A stretch of 64,000 nt of DNA, from positions 62,001 through 126,000 of the IMG/VR virus record IMGVR_UViG_3300044213_000107; one strand, 5' to 3'. Made by a program: the position numbers and the translations under genes. Position 1 is the stretch's first letter. Each line of letters starts with the position of its first letter. This document shows positions 32,569 through 40,478 of this stretch, piece after piece. The DNA comes from a virus. The notes beneath the pieces are model-generated. The model searched no databases and was not told the DNA's origin. It saw nothing but the letters and a program-made list of their open reading frames with translations.

Positions 32569-32801
32569 ACATCTGCTCCTGGGTTGAAAAATCTAAACAT
32601 GTCTTCCATTTCCGCATCTGTGATTTCATCATCTAAAGGACGATCATGTTGTGCCTCAATGGCTTCGGCTTCGTCATAGGCCATCTCAAAGTTTCGAGCC
32701 TTGAGCGGAATACGTTCTAAATTAATATAGTGATTGCCTTCCAAGGTAACACGAACCTGCATGGAAAAGTTATCACCATCTTTTATGATAGAATACTCCA
32801 T
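32565..32801 (-). CDS. Hypothetical acidic protein
   Basis: 78 residues, acidic C-half (DEITDAEMEDMFRFF). No motif. Overlaps the gene before by 19 bases. Confidence 0.6.
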   Translation of the reverse strand: MEYSIIKDGDNFSMQVRVTLEGNHYINLERIPLKARNFEMAYDEAEAIEAQHDRPLDDEITDAEMEDMFRFFNPGADV

Positions 32802-32965
32802 GATATTACTCCTTCTCTGTTGTCTAACTCAACTGCACAAAATTCTTGCATAATCTCATCTCTAACACTTTTGCTCGGTGATTCTACAAGAGACTGATAC
32901 AACTGCTCAAGTTCTGAGGTTGTTAAACTTGAGATTTCAGCGTGTATTTCTTTAAGTTTACCCAT
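32783..32965 (-). CDS. Hypothetical small helical protein
   Basis: 60 residues, helical (ISSLTTSELEQLYQSLVES). First gene of a four-gene overlapping unit behind the promoter at 32997. Confidence 0.55.
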   Translation of the reverse strand: MGKLKEIHAEISSLTTSELEQLYQSLVESPSKSVRDEIMQEFCAVELDNREGVISWSILS

Positions 32966-32996
32966 TTTTAACTCTGTTTTGCGTTAACATGTGTTT

Positions 32997-33025
32997 ATTA
33001 TACTAGATTTTGAATAACCCGTCAA
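32997..33025 (-). promoter_or_regulatory. Sigma-70 promoter TTGACG-N17-TATAAT
   Basis: -10 at 32997-33002, -35 at 33020-33025, with the ACACAT block after the -10 box seen at other early promoters. Confidence 0.75.
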
Positions 33026-33183
33026 TCCAAAGGGTTGTTTTTTGTGTGTTTTTTGTGGCGTCGATACAACTTTTTGCTATTTTCCACACGGTTTTTGAAC
33101 GGCAGATTTGCGTCAAAAAGTGCACGATGTGCACGAATTTTCTGTGGTATTTTTACAACAACGGTGATTTTGGTGCGTTTCAT
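33022..33183 (-). CDS. Very basic small protein
   Basis: 53 residues (MKRTKITVVVKIPQ...), high Lys/Arg content through the C-half. Possibly nucleic-acid binding. ATG 33183 is only nine bases after the -10 box of a perfect promoter, leaving at most a few leader bases; an upstream in-frame ATG at 33252 would overlap the amidoligase gene and put the promoter in the frame. Confidence 0.6.
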   Translation of the reverse strand: MKRTKITVVVKIPQKIRAHRALFDANLPFKNRVENSKKLYRRHKKHTKNNPLD

Positions 33184-33192
33184 AATAGTTGT

Positions 33193-33221
33193 ATTATAAC
33201 ACCAAACGAATTCCCTGTCAA
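33193..33221 (-). promoter_or_regulatory. Perfect consensus sigma-70 promoter
   Basis: TTGACA 33216-33221, N17, TATAAT 33193-33198. Confidence 0.85.
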
Positions 33222-33232
33222 GAGCCAGGGTT

Positions 33233-35449
33233 TTATGCCATAACTGGTACAACTTCTGCTAGACCCGAATACTGAGTTCTCCGCATCCATTCTGCGGCAA
33301 CTCTGTTAGCATCGTGCTGACTATTGCCTATTCCACCAAATCTATATAACTCTTGGCCATTACCATTAAGTATCTTCCACGAACCAGTAAATGCACCTGA
33401 TGCTTGTTGTTGTCGAACATCTTGTGTTGATCCAGGTACACTCAACTCTCGACCAGTTTCAGAATCGCGAATACCAAACTGTGCACCGCTCAAATTGTTT
33501 GCTTGATAGCGTCTTAGTTGATCTAATGCCGCAGCATCATTTGATGAAAGGATCGATGCTACTCCTGGATTATTCTCCGACCTACGGAATATCTCATACC
33601 TTCTGGGAGCGGTTGCAGGAAGCTCTGGGAATAGATCAATGGTACCAGGGTCTGCATGTTGTCCTACGGCCTGCGGCTCACCTGCCGTGGCACGCCAAGG
33701 TGCTGGTGCAGTATCTCCGTTTTTGATATCGCCTGGTTGTCCACGGTGCTTTGTGGGATCGTGGCTGACCAATACTTGGAAATCAGGCCGGTATTCTCTG
33801 ACATATTGATCTTGTACTATTCCTGCATCTTTGCCATTGGCGGCATTAAAACGATATAGAACTTCAACATCGTATGGCTGATTAACATCACCAATTCGGC
33901 GATGTTGTCTAAACAAAATCCATTCACCTTCGGGATTACTACGACGACCGCCCACTACAATGCCTTCGCCGGGCTTGCGTAACTGGCGTTCCAGTTGTGC
34001 TTGTTTGATAAAACTACGCAATGCAGCCTTGGGCATTTCGCCGGCTACATATCGTGCAAAATACAGTATAGTATCTTTATTTTCTCCTTTGGGTGCTAGG
34101 AGTTTATACAGTTTCTTTAGATATTCTTCACGATGTAGTTCAGGTTTGACTGCAGCATCCAGGGCCACAACAAATCGCAACATGGTGTTTTCAATTTGAT
34201 CAAAGTTAACGTCCAACCAATCGCCACCAGCACTACGAAACTCAATGTAATTGCTTTTAACATTGATACTGGTGTATTTGTCCGTGGATGGAGCATGTAT
34301 GGCCCGGCTGGCAAATTCATCTAAGTGATTACGCATTTTGTCTAACAAACCTTGAGCTTCGTCGGGGTTTCCTTGCACACGGTTCTTTACTTTTTCTATG
34401 GCAGATTTACAATAATGATTGCTAGTACGACCGAACTTTTCTAGCACATATTGGTCGCCTAGCAATACTGCAAGTTTAACATAATCCAATTTGTAGCGTT
34501 CAAAGTCTGGAACACTGACATTGATGTGTAGACCGGTACTGTCGTTGGTGTAGCATCCATAACTTTTTGCCCAGGCTTTGACCTTTTTAAGTTGGTCAAT
34601 CATTTCATCAACTGGCATTGGGGGACTAACAAACTCCAGGCCCGATTCTGAAGATTCATCATCGGGACTTAGACTGCCATCAGGTTCAACCACATAGTGC
34701 CCGGGTTCGCGACGTCCACCGTGATAATTACGGCTGGCATTCACCGGCATGCCTATTGCTTTGCTAAAACTATTGGCTACTGCATCAATGTCTGCTTCGG
34801 CGTCATCATCGTTGTAACTGTTGGCCCAATAAGGCCACATCAAACCAAAATGGTTTTCAATGTCGGTCATGTAAGGATAGTTTTGCTGAAGCCAATTGCC
34901 CGAATCGTCAAAGAGATCTTGTTGTTGTTCTTCACGAAATTCATCATAAGCGTCATGTTTGGTACTGTCATTGTCTTCCCAGAGATGATTGGCATAGTCT
35001 AAGATATCGTTTTTACCTGGTGTGTAATCTTCGTCGTCGGCCTTGCCTAACCAGTCTTTGATTTGAGTTTCATCAATATTGTTGGCTACCCATTCCACAA
35101 AATAGTCAAACCCATCACGGTCCCACCGATTGTCGATTTGTTCATCGCAGTCTTCATAAAATTTTTGTTCCAATTCTTCTATCGCCCGCTGAACAGTTCG
35201 GGTACTATTGTAATCACCGTCATTGAAAAATTCGTATATGTCACTAAAACTGCGAGTTCTTGTGTCTTGGTCGTAGTCGGGTTCCTGTTCATTATCACCG
35301 TTGCTGCTTTTGTCAACTGGAACAATCATTTCAAACTCCATGCCAGCCCGGGCATCGATTTTCTTTGCCTGACTACGAAGGCTGGTGGGGCTCATGGCAA
35401 TTTCTGATAACTGCTGTTCTGATAATGGTTTAATGTCTGTGTAACGCAT
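33233..35449 (-). CDS. Large amidoligase-like protein (glutamine-synthetase fold, candidate)
   Basis: 738 residues. Middle part (about 230-470) carries GLEFVSPPMPVDEMIDQLKK, STGLHINVSVPD and SNYIEFRSAGGDWL, which match the putative amidoligase family (ATP-dependent peptide-bond formation). The N-terminus (MRYTDIKPLSEQQLSEIA) and acidic stretch resemble the other possibly head-packed proteins nearby. The C-terminal part has DVRQQ/PQAVGQ low-complexity linkers and a repeat-like domain (RRYEIFRRSENNPGVASI). Substrate unknown; could modify the cell wall or a protein. Late element 22 bases upstream with a small hairpin between. Confidence 0.65.
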   Translation of the reverse strand: MRYTDIKPLSEQQLSEIAMSPTSLRSQAKKIDARAGMEFEMIVPVDKSSNGDNEQEPDYDQDTRTRSFSDIYEFFNDGDYNSTRTVQRAIEELEQKFYEDCDEQIDNRWDRDGFDYFVEWVANNIDETQIKDWLGKADDEDYTPGKNDILDYANHLWEDNDSTKHDAYDEFREEQQQDLFDDSGNWLQQNYPYMTDIENHFGLMWPYWANSYNDDDAEADIDAVANSFSKAIGMPVNASRNYHGGRREPGHYVVEPDGSLSPDDESSESGLEFVSPPMPVDEMIDQLKKVKAWAKSYGCYTNDSTGLHINVSVPDFERYKLDYVKLAVLLGDQYVLEKFGRTSNHYCKSAIEKVKNRVQGNPDEAQGLLDKMRNHLDEFASRAIHAPSTDKYTSINVKSNYIEFRSAGGDWLDVNFDQIENTMLRFVVALDAAVKPELHREEYLKKLYKLLAPKGENKDTILYFARYVAGEMPKAALRSFIKQAQLERQLRKPGEGIVVGGRRSNPEGEWILFRQHRRIGDVNQPYDVEVLYRFNAANGKDAGIVQDQYVREYRPDFQVLVSHDPTKHRGQPGDIKNGDTAPAPWRATAGEPQAVGQHADPGTIDLFPELPATAPRRYEIFRRSENNPGVASILSSNDAAALDQLRRYQANNLSGAQFGIRDSETGRELSVPGSTQDVRQQQASGAFTGSWKILNGNGQELYRFGGIGNSQHDANRVAAEWMRRTQYSGLAEVVPVMA

Positions 35450-35471
35450 TTACAATATTCTGATAATATTG

Positions 35472-35477
35472 TATTTA
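35472..35477 (-). promoter_or_regulatory. Late promoter element
   Basis: TAAATA 22 bases before ATG 35449; the leader holds CAATATT-N5-AATATTG, a seven-base hairpin. Confidence 0.5.
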
Positions 35478-35484
35478 GCGTCAG

Positions 35485-36048
35485 TTATTGATAAAGGCTA
35501 GCGAAGATTTCTTCTTGGCTTTGCAGGATTAAACGATACAAATTACGGTTTTTATGAGCAATTTCTTGTCCTAAACTTACCAATGTGGGTGGTGGCAGTT
35601 TGATGCGACTTTCAACTTCCTGCCCGTCAGTGAAGTTTTTGACCGCAAGTCCGTGCTTTTCAGCCAAGTGACGTATGGGACGATTCCAGGTCAAACAGTG
35701 CATGTAGAGATTTGAGTAGCCGCGATTGCGTGCCCAAACAATGGCTTCTTGCATAAGTTGATCAGCAATGCCTTGGTTACGGTGCTCATGTGCAACAATA
35801 ACCCCAAATTCAATATCAGTTTCGTTAACTACTGCAATGTGTACGGTGCCTACCCATAAACCCCTACTTTCAGCAACTAAAAAATAGTTATTGTCGGGGT
35901 GGTTGACAAAACTTTCAGTTAGATGTTCTAGATAAAAATCAGTAACAGGCACACCAAAAAACAATCTTAGTGTTTCTTCGTCTTGCCCTTTGAGCCAATC
36001 GGCATACCAACCGTACTCTTTTTCGCTTAAAAATCTTGTGGTTATCAT
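35485..36048 (-). CDS. GNAT-family acetyltransferase
   Basis: 187 residues. IEFGVIVAHEHRNQGIADQLMQEAIVWA is the acetyl-CoA-binding motif A (R/Q-x-x-G-x-A). N-terminus MITTRFLSEKEYGWYADWL. Acetylates an amine on an unknown target. Leaderless-phased late element upstream. Confidence 0.8.
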   Translation of the reverse strand: MITTRFLSEKEYGWYADWLKGQDEETLRLFFGVPVTDFYLEHLTESFVNHPDNNYFLVAESRGLWVGTVHIAVVNETDIEFGVIVAHEHRNQGIADQLMQEAIVWARNRGYSNLYMHCLTWNRPIRHLAEKHGLAVKNFTDGQEVESRIKLPPPTLVSLGQEIAHKNRNLYRLILQSQEEIFASLYQ

Positions 36049-36053
36049 ACGAA

Positions 36054-36059
36054 TATTTA
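36054..36059 (-). promoter_or_regulatory. Late promoter element phased to a leaderless start
   Basis: TAAATA plus five bases then ATG 36048. Confidence 0.65.
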
Positions 36060-36344
36060 TTGTGGTTTTACTACTAATTGATTGTCGCTGGCAAAATTTA
36101 ACACAAAGTTTAGTGCCAGTGGTTCTACTTCACCTAACTCATCGTCTAAGACTACACTACGAACACCATCTATGACCATAGGCATAAGATATTTAGAATA
36201 AGTTAATGCATGTTGTCTAACATCATGTTGCGACGTAAATGTAGCAGATTTGTAGTGTGCAAAAACTGAACATAAACGATCTGCCCAGTCGCTGGGACGA
36301 AACACCATACCAGACTGTGTTCGTCCGTAAATTATGTACTTCAT
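36057..36344 (-). CDS. DUF3579-like protein
   Basis: 95 residues. GMVFRPSDWADRLCSVFAHY, then YSKYLMPMVIDGVRSVVLDD and EPLALNFVLNFASDNQLVV follow the DUF3579 pattern, a family I know mainly from Betaproteobacteria. Function unknown. It suggests gene exchange with such a host. TAATG junction with the gene before. Confidence 0.75.
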   Translation of the reverse strand: MKYIIYGRTQSGMVFRPSDWADRLCSVFAHYKSATFTSQHDVRQHALTYSKYLMPMVIDGVRSVVLDDELGEVEPLALNFVLNFASDNQLVVKPQ

Positions 36345-36454
36345 TATCTTGTGATAAACAAATAGATTATGGTTAATATTATGCCAGCAAAAGCCAGTAG
36401 TTGACCTTTTGCATTTGCGGTATTGACAGCAGATCGCATAAAATCAGTGTCCAT
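36344..36454 (-). CDS. Tiny membrane peptide
   Basis: 36 residues with one C-terminal hydrophobic span (LLAFAGIILTIIYLFI). Overlaps both neighbours. Confidence 0.55.
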   Translation of the reverse strand: MDTDFMRSAVNTANAKGQLLAFAGIILTIIYLFITR

Positions 36455-36533
36455 GATTTCTTAATCTTGCTTCTGCGGCTGCACCACGTATTTCTTTAAT
36501 GGCGTTCCATAGGTTAATAAAAAATTGTTTCAT
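36444..36533 (-). CDS. Tiny amphipathic peptide
   Basis: 29 residues (MKQFFINLWNAIKEIRGAAA...), basic amphipathic helix. Directly follows the stop of the 51-residue gene. Confidence 0.5.
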   Translation of the reverse strand: MKQFFINLWNAIKEIRGAAAEARLRNHGH

Positions 36534-36534
36534 A

Positions 36535-36690
36535 TTATAGTTCTCTCGCGGCTTGGCGTCTATTGTATTGGTTTAACCAAAAATCTACTTCTGCGGCATT
36601 TGTTGGACGTTTGCTGATAATAAATTGCTCTAATGCACTGGCTTGGTTTATTTTAAAAAACTCGGTAAGTTTTTTTACAAGTTTTGTCAT
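36535..36690 (-). CDS. Small hypothetical protein
   Basis: 51 residues, basic N-terminal helix (MTKLVKKLTEFFKINQ) and VDFWLNQYNRRQAARE at the end. AGGAG ribosome site. First gene of the run to 36057. Confidence 0.6.
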   Translation of the reverse strand: MTKLVKKLTEFFKINQASALEQFIISKRPTNAAEVDFWLNQYNRRQAAREL

Positions 36691-36758
36691 TGTGTGACTC
36701 CTATTATATAAGTGTTTGTACTAAGATATTTATCTCAGTGTTTCTACTAATATATAAT

Positions 36759-36786
36759 ATTATATTGCGTTGCCGCAAAAAGTCAA
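36759..36786 (-). promoter_or_regulatory. Sigma-70 promoter TTGACT-N16-TATAAT
   Basis: -10 at 36759-36764, -35 at 36781-36786. A TAAATA late element lies in the leader (36728-36733), so this unit may be expressed both early and late. Confidence 0.65.
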
Positions 36787-36787
36787 A

Positions 36788-37396
36788 CTATTTGGCAATT
36801 ACTGATTCAGTATAATCGTAGTTGGCCATAAACCCCCAGGACTGTTGCAGTCTTCGTGGGCTTGCATCTGCATTCGGGATGATACGATGTACACGAGCTC
36901 CGTTGTTTGTATGGAATCGTGCCACTGGATCTTGACGATTTTCCAAGTATCCGCGGATTTGCTCGGGATCTGTTGGTGCAACTGTAAAATCTGTGCTTAA
37001 CGCAGGAATTGGACTCATAGTCACAAAATTACGTATAGCCGGCATGTTTTCTCGTATCCATGCGCTGGACATACGAATAATTTTTGCTCCGGGATTTGCG
37101 ATTATAGTAGTTGCATCAGTTTTAAACACACTATAAAAGATAGCGTATCTTGGCTCGGTATTGATGTTGCTGCCAGCATTTAGAATTTCATCAATAACAT
37201 CGGGTAGTGTGTTGGTATAAGCTACACACAAAACTGCTGCCGGGATCGAATTCTCAACAAGCATGAATATTTCGCGATCTTCGCTCATTCTGCGACTTAA
37301 CGGACGTTCATCAGTAATACTATGCACAGGATCTTGGTGCATGTATTCTAGCCAGTTGTTATTAAAATCATCAGAATGTAGTCGTTGAAGTGTCAT
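36788..37396 (-). CDS. Malonyl-CoA decarboxylase C-terminal-domain-like protein
   Basis: 202 residues. Blocks match the catalytic GNAT-like domain of malonyl-CoA decarboxylase: AIFYSVFKTDA, FVTMSPIPAL, DPVARFHTNNGARVHRI and ADASPRRLQQSWGFMANY. The Ser of SPIP and the His of ARFH, the catalytic pair in the family, are both present. The helical N-terminal domain of host enzymes is missing, so the protein is about half length. Expected reaction: malonyl-CoA to acetyl-CoA and CO2, which would lower fatty-acid synthesis or recycle malonate; activity of the short form is unproven. Confidence 0.7.
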   Translation of the reverse strand: MTLQRLHSDDFNNNWLEYMHQDPVHSITDERPLSRRMSEDREIFMLVENSIPAAVLCVAYTNTLPDVIDEILNAGSNINTEPRYAIFYSVFKTDATTIIANPGAKIIRMSSAWIRENMPAIRNFVTMSPIPALSTDFTVAPTDPEQIRGYLENRQDPVARFHTNNGARVHRIIPNADASPRRLQQSWGFMANYDYTESVIAK

Positions 37397-37412
37397 AATC
37401 GTGCCTTATTTT

Positions 37413-37418
37413 TAGATA
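37413..37418 (-). promoter_or_regulatory. Late promoter element
   Basis: TAAATA about 16-20 bases before ATG 37396, with an AAGG ribosome site between. Confidence 0.5.
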
Positions 37419-37445
37419 TTTATAAAAATTTACAAATACCATAAA

Positions 37446-37467
37446 AAAACGCCCTTGCGGGCGTTTT
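37446..37467 (-). terminator. Rho-independent terminator
   Basis: AAAACGCCC-N4-GGGCGTTTT plus T run on the minus strand, 20 bases after the secreted nuclease gene. Confidence 0.8.
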
Positions 37468-37486
37468 AGTGAGAACGATTAACTTA

Positions 37487-38308
37487 TTAATCGTCCGATG
37501 CATTAGCGCCGCACTTGGCACGTTTAGCATTGGTCAATGCACCAAAGTCAACTTTCCATTCTTGTCCTGGAGCAAGTTCTTTAACACCGGCCGGTAGTTG
37601 ATAACCAACACCTGCTTGTTGTTCAATTTGTGCAATTGGCATACGGAACTTGGTCAAATCATTGCCTAAGTTAGGATATGGAGCTGTGTGTGGGAACATC
37701 CATCCTGCGGCTTCTTTGGTTTGATTGTTAACTACAATTTTGTAGAAAGCGTGCGGAACAACTACACCTTTGCCGATTTGTTTATCTTGTGCATTATAAA
37801 CACCACCCGCTACGATCCAGTAACTCTGATTGCGTTGAACTGCCCATCCGCGCACTGAAGTCTCTAGTAGTTTCCAAATGCCACGATTCAACGAGCCTGC
37901 TTGTGGACTCATGTTGGTCATCAAGAATGATTCATATTCAACTTGTGGATCCCATGACAAATCTCCGTCTGGAGCCATGTGTCCTTTGTCGTAACCAGTT
38001 GCGGCATAATCTTGTGGCGTAGCGCCGTTAGGAACAAACTGATTTGCAGCAAAAGCATTTGTACGAGCAACACAGCCTAATGCGTTTTGTGGTAATAGTT
38101 CGTACATAACAAAACGTGGAAGCTTTGCTGGTGCATCATATCCTACCAAGTATGCTTGTTGGCATAATGGCTGAATCTGACCTTGAACTTGTGGGAATCC
38201 ATAAGGTGCATGTGCTTGACATTGTGCTACAGGGAATGGAGCACGTTGTGTCCATGCAAAAGAAAAAACTGGGATTAGCGCGAACGCTAGAAATAATAAA
38301 CGTTTCAT
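37487..38308 (-). CDS. Secreted DNA/RNA non-specific endonuclease (NUC1 family)
   Basis: 273 residues. Signal peptide MKRLLFLAFALIPVFSFA. Catalytic block YDKGHMAPDGDLS (DxGH, His general base), then TNMSPQAGSLNRGIWKLLE with the metal-binding Asn, and VAGGVY. Serratia-nuclease-type enzymes cut any nucleic acid; export means action in the periplasm or outside, e.g. degrading incoming DNA of rivals or released host DNA. AGGAG ribosome site, late element upstream and terminator: a single-gene unit. Confidence 0.9.
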   Translation of the reverse strand: MKRLLFLAFALIPVFSFAWTQRAPFPVAQCQAHAPYGFPQVQGQIQPLCQQAYLVGYDAPAKLPRFVMYELLPQNALGCVARTNAFAANQFVPNGATPQDYAATGYDKGHMAPDGDLSWDPQVEYESFLMTNMSPQAGSLNRGIWKLLETSVRGWAVQRNQSYWIVAGGVYNAQDKQIGKGVVVPHAFYKIVVNNQTKEAAGWMFPHTAPYPNLGNDLTKFRMPIAQIEQQAGVGYQLPAGVKELAPGQEWKVDFGALTNAKRAKCGANASDD

Positions 38309-38371
38309 TGAAACTCCTTGTTAACGTAAGAGTATTTATGAACTGTTTATGTGGATTACAAAATCTTTACA

Positions 38372-39283
38372 TTACTGGTAAGGAACATATGCAGGAATGG
38401 TTTCTAGGCCAAGTTGGCGTGCACGAGTAATCCTATGATTGCCATCTAATGCCCAACCATTGCCATCTACTACCACTGGCTTTTTGGCAATATCTTCGGG
38501 AGTAATTCGATTTATGTGTTCCCAGTCTAGACTAATATATCTACGATGTGGGTCATCTTGATGGTAGTATTCTGGAGTATTAATATCCGACAATGGTAGT
38601 TCTACAAATTGCCAAAATGGATGTTCTAGCACCGGATCATCTAAATGAAACTCATTGTGAATACCTTTAACAAACTTTAATAGTCGGCGTCCACTAACCA
38701 CATGTGGAAATTTACGATGTTCTATTTCCACGGTATGATCAATCATGTGTGGATGGATACGCCCTACCAGTGCAAGATCTAATTCTTTTAATACACGATC
38801 ACATTCGGCGTCTTTGTATAATATACCAATTCCGCCCCAGCTACGCCATAGTGCAATATTAGTAGGGTAATCGTCTATTAGTATGTTAGGTGTGCTGTCT
38901 GGACGTTTAGCATATTGATATTTTTCGTGTGTAAACAATATTTCTTCAGGCGGCATGTTTTTAAAATAATGATTTAACCATTGAGTTTTTTCATCACTGC
39001 TGCCTTCTACATCACTCATCAGCGGACTGCTTAAAATATTGTATTCGCCGGCACGTTGTAGTATGCCTTTGATTAAATGTGTGGCGTTTGGTAATAATGG
39101 TAAATTACGAAAGAAGCCCGACTTTTTTGCATGTTGACTTATTCCACCACCTTTGTGTACATCACGAAACTTTTTAACATGATGCTGGCGTGCAACTTCC
39201 CCAAAAAAGTCCGCTAACACGCCATCCATGTCTACATAGATAAGTGAATCTGTTTTGGTACTAGATACTTCAAAAGCTTTCAT
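38372..39283 (-). CDS. Fusion of HAD-type 5'-nucleotidase-like domain and ParB-like domain
   Basis: 303 residues. Residues 15-190: IYVDMDGVLADFFGEVA (DxDGV, HAD nucleophile), LSSPLM and NILIDDYPTNI, as in deoxyribonucleotidases. Residues 230-303: PVVVDGNGWALDGNHRITRARQLG, a ParB/sulfiredoxin-like nucleotide-binding motif. The mix is unusual and may couple nucleotide hydrolysis to recognition. Late element eight bases before the ATG. Confidence 0.75.
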   Translation of the reverse strand: MKAFEVSSTKTDSLIYVDMDGVLADFFGEVARQHHVKKFRDVHKGGGISQHAKKSGFFRNLPLLPNATHLIKGILQRAGEYNILSSPLMSDVEGSSDEKTQWLNHYFKNMPPEEILFTHEKYQYAKRPDSTPNILIDDYPTNIALWRSWGGIGILYKDAECDRVLKELDLALVGRIHPHMIDHTVEIEHRKFPHVVSGRRLLKFVKGIHNEFHLDDPVLEHPFWQFVELPLSDINTPEYYHQDDPHRRYISLDWEHINRITPEDIAKKPVVVDGNGWALDGNHRITRARQLGLETIPAYVPYQ

Positions 39284-39291
39284 ATAGTAGA

Positions 39292-39297
39292 TATTTA
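39292..39297 (-). promoter_or_regulatory. Late promoter element close to a start codon
   Basis: TAAATA (within GATAAATATC) eight bases before ATG 39283. Confidence 0.55.
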
Positions 39298-39301
39298 TCT
39301 A

Positions 39302-39892
39302 CTATCTTCGCTCCACAATACGATCCGCAAGTCCATACGCAACTGCTTGCTCTGCACTCATAAAGAAATCACGTTCCATATCTGCAGAAATTTCATCAAA
39401 TGTTTTTCCTGCACTATTGTGGCTAACATAAATCTGTGTAAGATTCTTCTTTAAAGCTAAGATTTCCTCAACTTGGATCAGCATATCTGTGGCTTGTCCA
39501 CGTGCGCCGCCCGATGGCTGATGAATCATGTGACGAGCATTTGGCAAGATCAATCGTTTCCCGGCAGCACCGGCGTTTGCAAGTAAGCTTCCCATACTGC
39601 AGGCCTGGCCCATAACAATGGTAGATACATCAGGCTTAATGAACTGCATAGTATCATAGATTGCCATGCCAGCAGTGACAACTCCACCGGGTGAGTTGAT
39701 GTAAAAGAGGATGTCTGCATCTGGATCTTCGCTTTCTAAAAAAAGTAATTGACTAACAACAAGACTAGCAGAATGTTCGTTAACATCTGTGTCTAGCATT
39801 ACAATGCGGTCTTTGAGTAAACGACTATAGATGTCGTAAGCTCGTTCACCGTTTGAAGTTTTTTCTAGTACGGTTGGTACAAAATTTGGCAT
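39302..39892 (-). CDS. clpP: ATP-dependent Clp protease proteolytic subunit
   Basis: 196 residues, normal length. Serine-protease triad: Ser99 ([11 protein letters not shown]), His124 ([11 protein letters not shown]) and Asp175 ([12 protein letters not shown]). [16 protein letters not shown] is the usual substrate-binding strand. ClpP forms a two-ring barrel fed by ClpX. clpX and clpS lie at the other end of the window and the tmRNA supplies a degradation tag, so a complete phage-encoded tag-and-destroy pathway is possible. Confidence 0.95.
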   Translation of the reverse strand: MPNFVPTVLEKTSNGERAYDIYSRLLKDRIVMLDTDVNEHSASLVVSQLLFLESEDPDADILFYINSPGGVVTAGMAIYDTMQFIKPDVSTIVMGQACSMGSLLANAGAAGKRLILPNARHMIHQPSGGARGQATDMLIQVEEILALKKNLTQIYVSHNSAGKTFDEISADMERDFFMSAEQAVAYGLADRIVERR

Positions 39893-39931
39893 AGGTTACC
39901 TGTTAAGTTGTAACACTATTTTAACAGACAA

Positions 39932-40417
39932 TCAGCACTTTGTAAAGTCTTGATGGCGAAACCAACGTCGTTGTCCGTGGCTTGTTTTAAGATGTAGCCC
40001 ATAATATTCAAATTCTTCTCGCCAGGCAAAAAAACTAGGTCCGTGCCCTCCCGAATACTCATGTATGTGCCCGCCCTGTGCCCAACGATGAATGTCCCAT
40101 TGCCACTGATGCACCATTTCATGAGCGAGTGTGTTTAAACACCATTGAGCGCAAAACCATTTATCGCTCATCCGTATTATGGTATGCGACCCAGACTCTT
40201 GTTCTTGATCTTCCCAACTGCAGTTTGCCCAGCATTTATGAATTATGCCTAATTTAATTTCGGGCTTTTGTAATTGATTTTTAAATAAATGACGATTAAT
40301 TATATTATATGCGTAGTTAATATCAGCGTCAGAAGGGCGGAATAATTTGCGTCTTTGATAGGTTTTTGGTGGCAGTGGTGCCAGCATAATTGAACGTATT
40401 GGATTGGGTCTAGCCAT
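39932..40417 (-). CDS. SprT-like zinc metalloprotease
   Basis: 161 residues. NTLAHEMVHQWQWD is the HExxH zinc motif; a further His (GGHGPSFFAWREEF) gives the third ligand, as in SprT/Spartan proteins, which in eukaryotes act on DNA-protein crosslinks. C-terminal zinc ribbon is absent. GGAGG ribosome site in the stem of an unusual hairpin upstream. Confidence 0.8.
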   Translation of the reverse strand: MARPNPIRSIMLAPLPPKTYQRRKLFRPSDADINYAYNIINRHLFKNQLQKPEIKLGIIHKCWANCSWEDQEQESGSHTIIRMSDKWFCAQWCLNTLAHEMVHQWQWDIHRWAQGGHIHEYSGGHGPSFFAWREEFEYYGLHLKTSHGQRRWFRHQDFTKC

Positions 40418-40420
40418 ATT

Positions 40421-40455
40421 AAAGCCTCCAAGGTATTTAGTACCAAGGAGGCTTT
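40421..40455 (-). promoter_or_regulatory. Hairpin with late promoter in the loop (terminator/promoter hybrid)
   Basis: Arms AAAGCCTCC..GGTA and TACC..GGAGGCTTT, two mismatches inside, loop CTAAA. The loop contains TAAATA and the 3' arm holds the GGAGG ribosome site of the SprT gene. Confidence 0.55.
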
Positions 40456-40478
40456 AATTTTATTACAAGTTTTTTACA

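Noticed and set aside
33010-33243. Plus-strand frame across the 33.0-33.2 kb promoters
   Set aside because: It overlaps two near-consensus minus-strand promoters and a short basic gene; no start signal.
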